Shown here piece after piece: positions 61,791 to 64,000 of a DNA stretch of 64,000 nucleotides (positions are counted from its first letter, which is position 1; each line of letters begins with the position of its first letter). This stretch comes from Komagataeibacter sp. FNDCF1 (GTDB lineage: Bacteria; Pseudomonadota; Alphaproteobacteria; Acetobacterales; Acetobacteraceae). The stretch is taken from positions 933,001-997,000 of the forward strand of contig NZ_JAIWOT010000001.1 in NCBI RefSeq assembly GCF_021295335.1, given 5' to 3'. The translations under genes were made by a program, and so were the position numbers. The notes under the pieces are model-generated. The model was not told the origin of the DNA and searched no databases. It saw only the letters and a program-made list of their open reading frames with translations.

Positions 61791-64000
61791 TCAGTACCTG
61801 AATTGGTACAGCAGGCCAATACTGCTGCCGGGGTCGTTCTCCGGCGTCGTGAAACCCGTCACATTGCCACCCGTGCCAACGGTGGTATTGAGCTTGAGCC
61901 GCTTGGTCAGGTCCACCTGCACCTGCGCCTGCGTGCCCGATCCGGACGTGGCCTGCTTGGCCCCCACATACACGCGGCGCATGACGTATTTCCCCGCCTC
62001 GATCGCCCCCGTATCGTTACCGCCGGAACCGTTGGAGGAACTGCTCATCTGCAACCGGTCCAGATGCAGCGTCTTGCGCACCATGCCCAGCGGGTCAAAG
62101 GCGGAGCCGCCGCTCAGTGTAGCCACCGCCGCCGCGATGGAAGCCATCTGCGTGGGCGAGAGCGACTGCGTATCCGTGCCGAACAGCAGGATGGCCAGGA
62201 TCTGGTCCTGTGACAGTGGCGGTGTTGAGGAAAACGTGATCTTGGGCGCGCTGGCATAGCCACCCACGTTCAGGCGCGCGGTACCATCATTCGTGCTGCG
62301 CTCGGCCACGAAGTCCAGCGTCGGATCGATCTTGTGGGTCACCCCCACCCCATTGAAGCCCACCTGCCCCTTGCTGAAATCAAGCGAGATGCCGCCCAGT
62401 GAAAACCCGCCCTTGACCAGCGAGAACCCGCCCGACACCAGTGGCGCCGTAGCCGTGCCGCCCGCATGAATCTTGCCATGCATTTCGGTATTCAGCCCGT
62501 GCCCGCGCACATAAAACCGACCCGGGGATGCAACATCCAGCCCCAGCCCGACCACCAGCGGGGATGTATGGGCGGCTTTCGCCTGCGCGCTTTCATCGCC
62601 GGGGCGGATCACATCCAAGTGGGCGACCGAAGTGGGCAGGGAGTCGGGAATATTGATGTCCACCCGCCTGAGCGTGATGGCGCCCGTGGCGTCGATGCGG
62701 CTGGCAAGCTGGCCCTTTATGCCCAGATCGCCATCAAGGGTTGTGGTGATCAGGTCACTGGCCAGCGGGCGGGCGTTATCAGCATGGACATGCAGGTCGA
62801 TCGGCTGGCCGGGTTCAAGCACGCCATAGCTGCCCGAGGCACTAATGCTTCCCTTGCCTGCCTGCGCCGCAAGGTCGGAAATGACCAGCCGGTCCCCCAT
62901 CGCGTTGACCGTGCCATGAATGGCGGCAAGCTGTATGCCCTCGCCAAAATCATGGAACAGGCCGTTGGCAAGTGTCAGCGTGCCACCAAGACGCGGCTGG
63001 GCCGGGGTGCCACGCACGCCCAGGTTCATCTGGAGCATGCCCCCCGCCTGCATGCCCTGCGCACCCAGATAGGCATTGGCCACCGCAAGATCCACGTTCC
63101 CCTCGGTCTGCAGCGTGATCTGCCCCGTCCCGTTGACCGGGGTCGTGCCATGCACCCCGAGATTGACCTGCGTGCCGGCCTGCATCCGCGCATCGACCCG
63201 CGCCATGCCGGACGTCAGGACGGCAGTTGCATCCAGCGATGCGGGTGCGAGGGAGGATGTATAGTCCGTGTGGTATTTCAGGCCCGTGCCGTTCACGCTT
63301 ATCCGGCCCGATGGACGGTCGAGGGTACCACTCAGCCGTGCCTCCGCCGAAAGCTGGCCCTGGGCGTGCAGCGATGGCACGAAAGGGGTGACCAGATCGG
63401 GTGAGAGGCGGGCCAGCGTTGCATGCAGGTCCAGTGTGGGCCTGATTTTGCCTGCCACCTCCACGCTGCCTGACTGGCCGCCTGGCGGGATCAGGCTCAT
63501 GCGCAGGTGATCGATGGCAATTTCCTTGCCATAGGTCACGCTTACGGGCGCATCAAGACGGACCTGTTCGCGCCGGGCCTCGGCCACCAGCCGGTGCATG
63601 GCCACCGAACTGGCGGGAAGATTGGCCACCAGCGCGGTATCAAGGGTGGCGGGACCGGTCCAGGGCGTATCAAGCCCGGACTGGGCGGTCACGTTCAGCG
63701 CCGATGTCGGCCCCTTTGCCGTGACATGGGCATGGCCGCTCATGTCACGGAAATGGGCGTTGTCCACCATCAGGTCCAGATCGCTGGTGGGGGTTGCGCC
63801 CACCGGGTCGAGCACCCTGCCCCTGAGCACCAGCCGGTCGATGCGCGCGATGGGGGCTGCCAGCGCACTGTCCACGTTCACGGCAAGGGCTGATGGAGAG
63901 TCCGCTGTCGCACTGGTACTGTGCAGGCTGGCGGATAGGTGGCCACCAATGTCCTGCCCGGTCAGGTCACGCAGGTCGGCCAGCCGGGTCATGTGCAGGT
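61791..64000 (-). CDS. tamB: TamB-like translocation/assembly module protein, C-terminal part
   Basis: 735 residues visible, open at the right edge; full TamB proteins are about 1300-1400 residues. Repetitive beta-rich segments alternate polar and hydrophobic residues (L-x-V/I-x-G patterns), as in the beta-taco groove that carries phospholipids or helps outer-membrane proteins. The DUF490 C-terminal domain is recognisable in PLVSGGFSLVKGGFSLGGISLDFSKGQV and SQDQILAILLFGTDTQSLSPTQ, ending GLLYQFRY. TamA is not visible here. Confidence 0.88.
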   Translation of the reverse strand, partial: LHMTRLADLRDLTGQDIGGHLSASLHSTSATADSPSALAVNVDSALAAPIARIDRLVLRGRVLDPVGATPTSDLDLMVDNAHFRDMSGHAHVTAKGPTSALNVTAQSGLDTPWTGPATLDTALVANLPASSVAMHRLVAEARREQVRLDAPVSVTYGKEIAIDHLRMSLIPPGGQSGSVEVAGKIRPTLDLHATLARLSPDLVTPFVPSLHAQGQLSAEARLSGTLDRPSGRISVNGTGLKYHTDYTSSLAPASLDATAVLTSGMARVDARMQAGTQVNLGVHGTTPVNGTGQITLQTEGNVDLAVANAYLGAQGMQAGGMLQMNLGVRGTPAQPRLGGTLTLANGLFHDFGEGIQLAAIHGTVNAMGDRLVISDLAAQAGKGSISASGSYGVLEPGQPIDLHVHADNARPLASDLITTTLDGDLGIKGQLASRIDATGAITLRRVDINIPDSLPTSVAHLDVIRPGDESAQAKAAHTSPLVVGLGLDVASPGRFYVRGHGLNTEMHGKIHAGGTATAPLVSGGFSLVKGGFSLGGISLDFSKGQVGFNGVGVTHKIDPTLDFVAERSTNDGTARLNVGGYASAPKITFSSTPPLSQDQILAILLFGTDTQSLSPTQMASIAAAVATLSGGSAFDPLGMVRKTLHLDRLQMSSSSNGSGGNDTGAIEAGKYVMRRVYVGAKQATSGSGTQAQVQVDLTKRLKLNTTVGTGGNVTGFTTPENDPGSSIGLLYQFRY

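Noticed and set aside
1-64000. CRISPR arrays, insertion sequences, prophage genes, rRNA operons
   Set aside because: No regularly spaced repeats, transposase, integrase or phage structural genes and no rRNA sequence were recognised in any part of the window.

Overview
The window reads as chromosomal core sequence of an acetic acid bacterium (Acetobacteraceae, Alphaproteobacteria). Komagataeibacter or Gluconacetobacter is the likeliest genus. This is inferred from gene content and gene order, high GC, an intergenic repeat that resembles one I recall from that group, and alphaproteobacterial gene types (MbfA iron exporter, CarD, DUF2849/DUF934 around sulfite reductase). About 62 protein genes and one tRNA are visible and nearly all are intact. 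Two genes run off the ends: parC at the left and a TamB-like gene at the right. I see no rRNA, CRISPR array, insertion sequence or prophage.

Layout. 1-3 kb (minus strand): parC, recO, tsf, rpsB. 3.4-7.7 kb: osmC, aroC, fabI, pdxH and a tandem universal stress protein. 7.8-14 kb: a sulfate assimilation block, cysH-cysD-cysNC, then a terminator, then DUF2849-cysI-DUF934. 14-17.3 kb: a tightly overlapping lipid A/Kdo operon, waaA-lpxK-lpxL. 17.4-25 kb: a small unknown gene, an LpoA-like lipoprotein divergent from rsmI, lolA, mbfA, gshA, rsmE and ubiA. 25-35 kb: a dienelactone-hydrolase-like gene, a gluconate permease, the yfgM-bamB-der operon, a heptosyltransferase-like gene, ygfZ, hisI and lpxB. 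35-41 kb: an orphan pstS behind pheS-pheT, then rplT and rpmI.

41-44 kb is the most accessory-looking stretch. It holds a short-chain dehydrogenase, a Lon-like AAA+ ATPase without a protease domain, an AT-rich secreted protein with a CKxxxC loop reminiscent of Ivy lysozyme inhibitors, and a 0.3 kb gene-free strip bounded by a 12-bp direct repeat that ends at the 3' end of tRNA-Gln(CUG).

44-52.8 kb: ppx, rlmE, a fructokinase (mak), tusA, then xseB-ispA-dxs-tlyA (isoprenoid precursors) and rlmN. 52.9-60.5 kb: argG, an FKBP-type lipoprotein, a c-type cytochrome lipoprotein, trpS, yjbQ, the glutathione-dependent formaldehyde pair frmA-fghA, a bestrophin-like channel and carD. 60.6-64 kb: an MFS permease and the C-terminal part of a TamB-like protein.

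Themes. Cell-envelope assembly recurs (waaA, lpxK, lpxL, lpxB, a GT9 enzyme, lolA, bamB, lpoA, tamB), as do translation and rRNA modification (rpsB, tsf, rplT, rpmI, pheST, trpS, rsmI, rsmE, rlmE, rlmN, tlyA, der) and sulfur/thiol metabolism (cys genes, tusA, gshA, frmA-fghA). The most interesting unexplained signals are the repeated GTGTAAA boxes before cysH, the tRNA-proximal accessory strip, the hairpin over the usp ribosome binding site, the palindromic operator on the gluconate permease promoter, and the short ORF overlapping the carD start.
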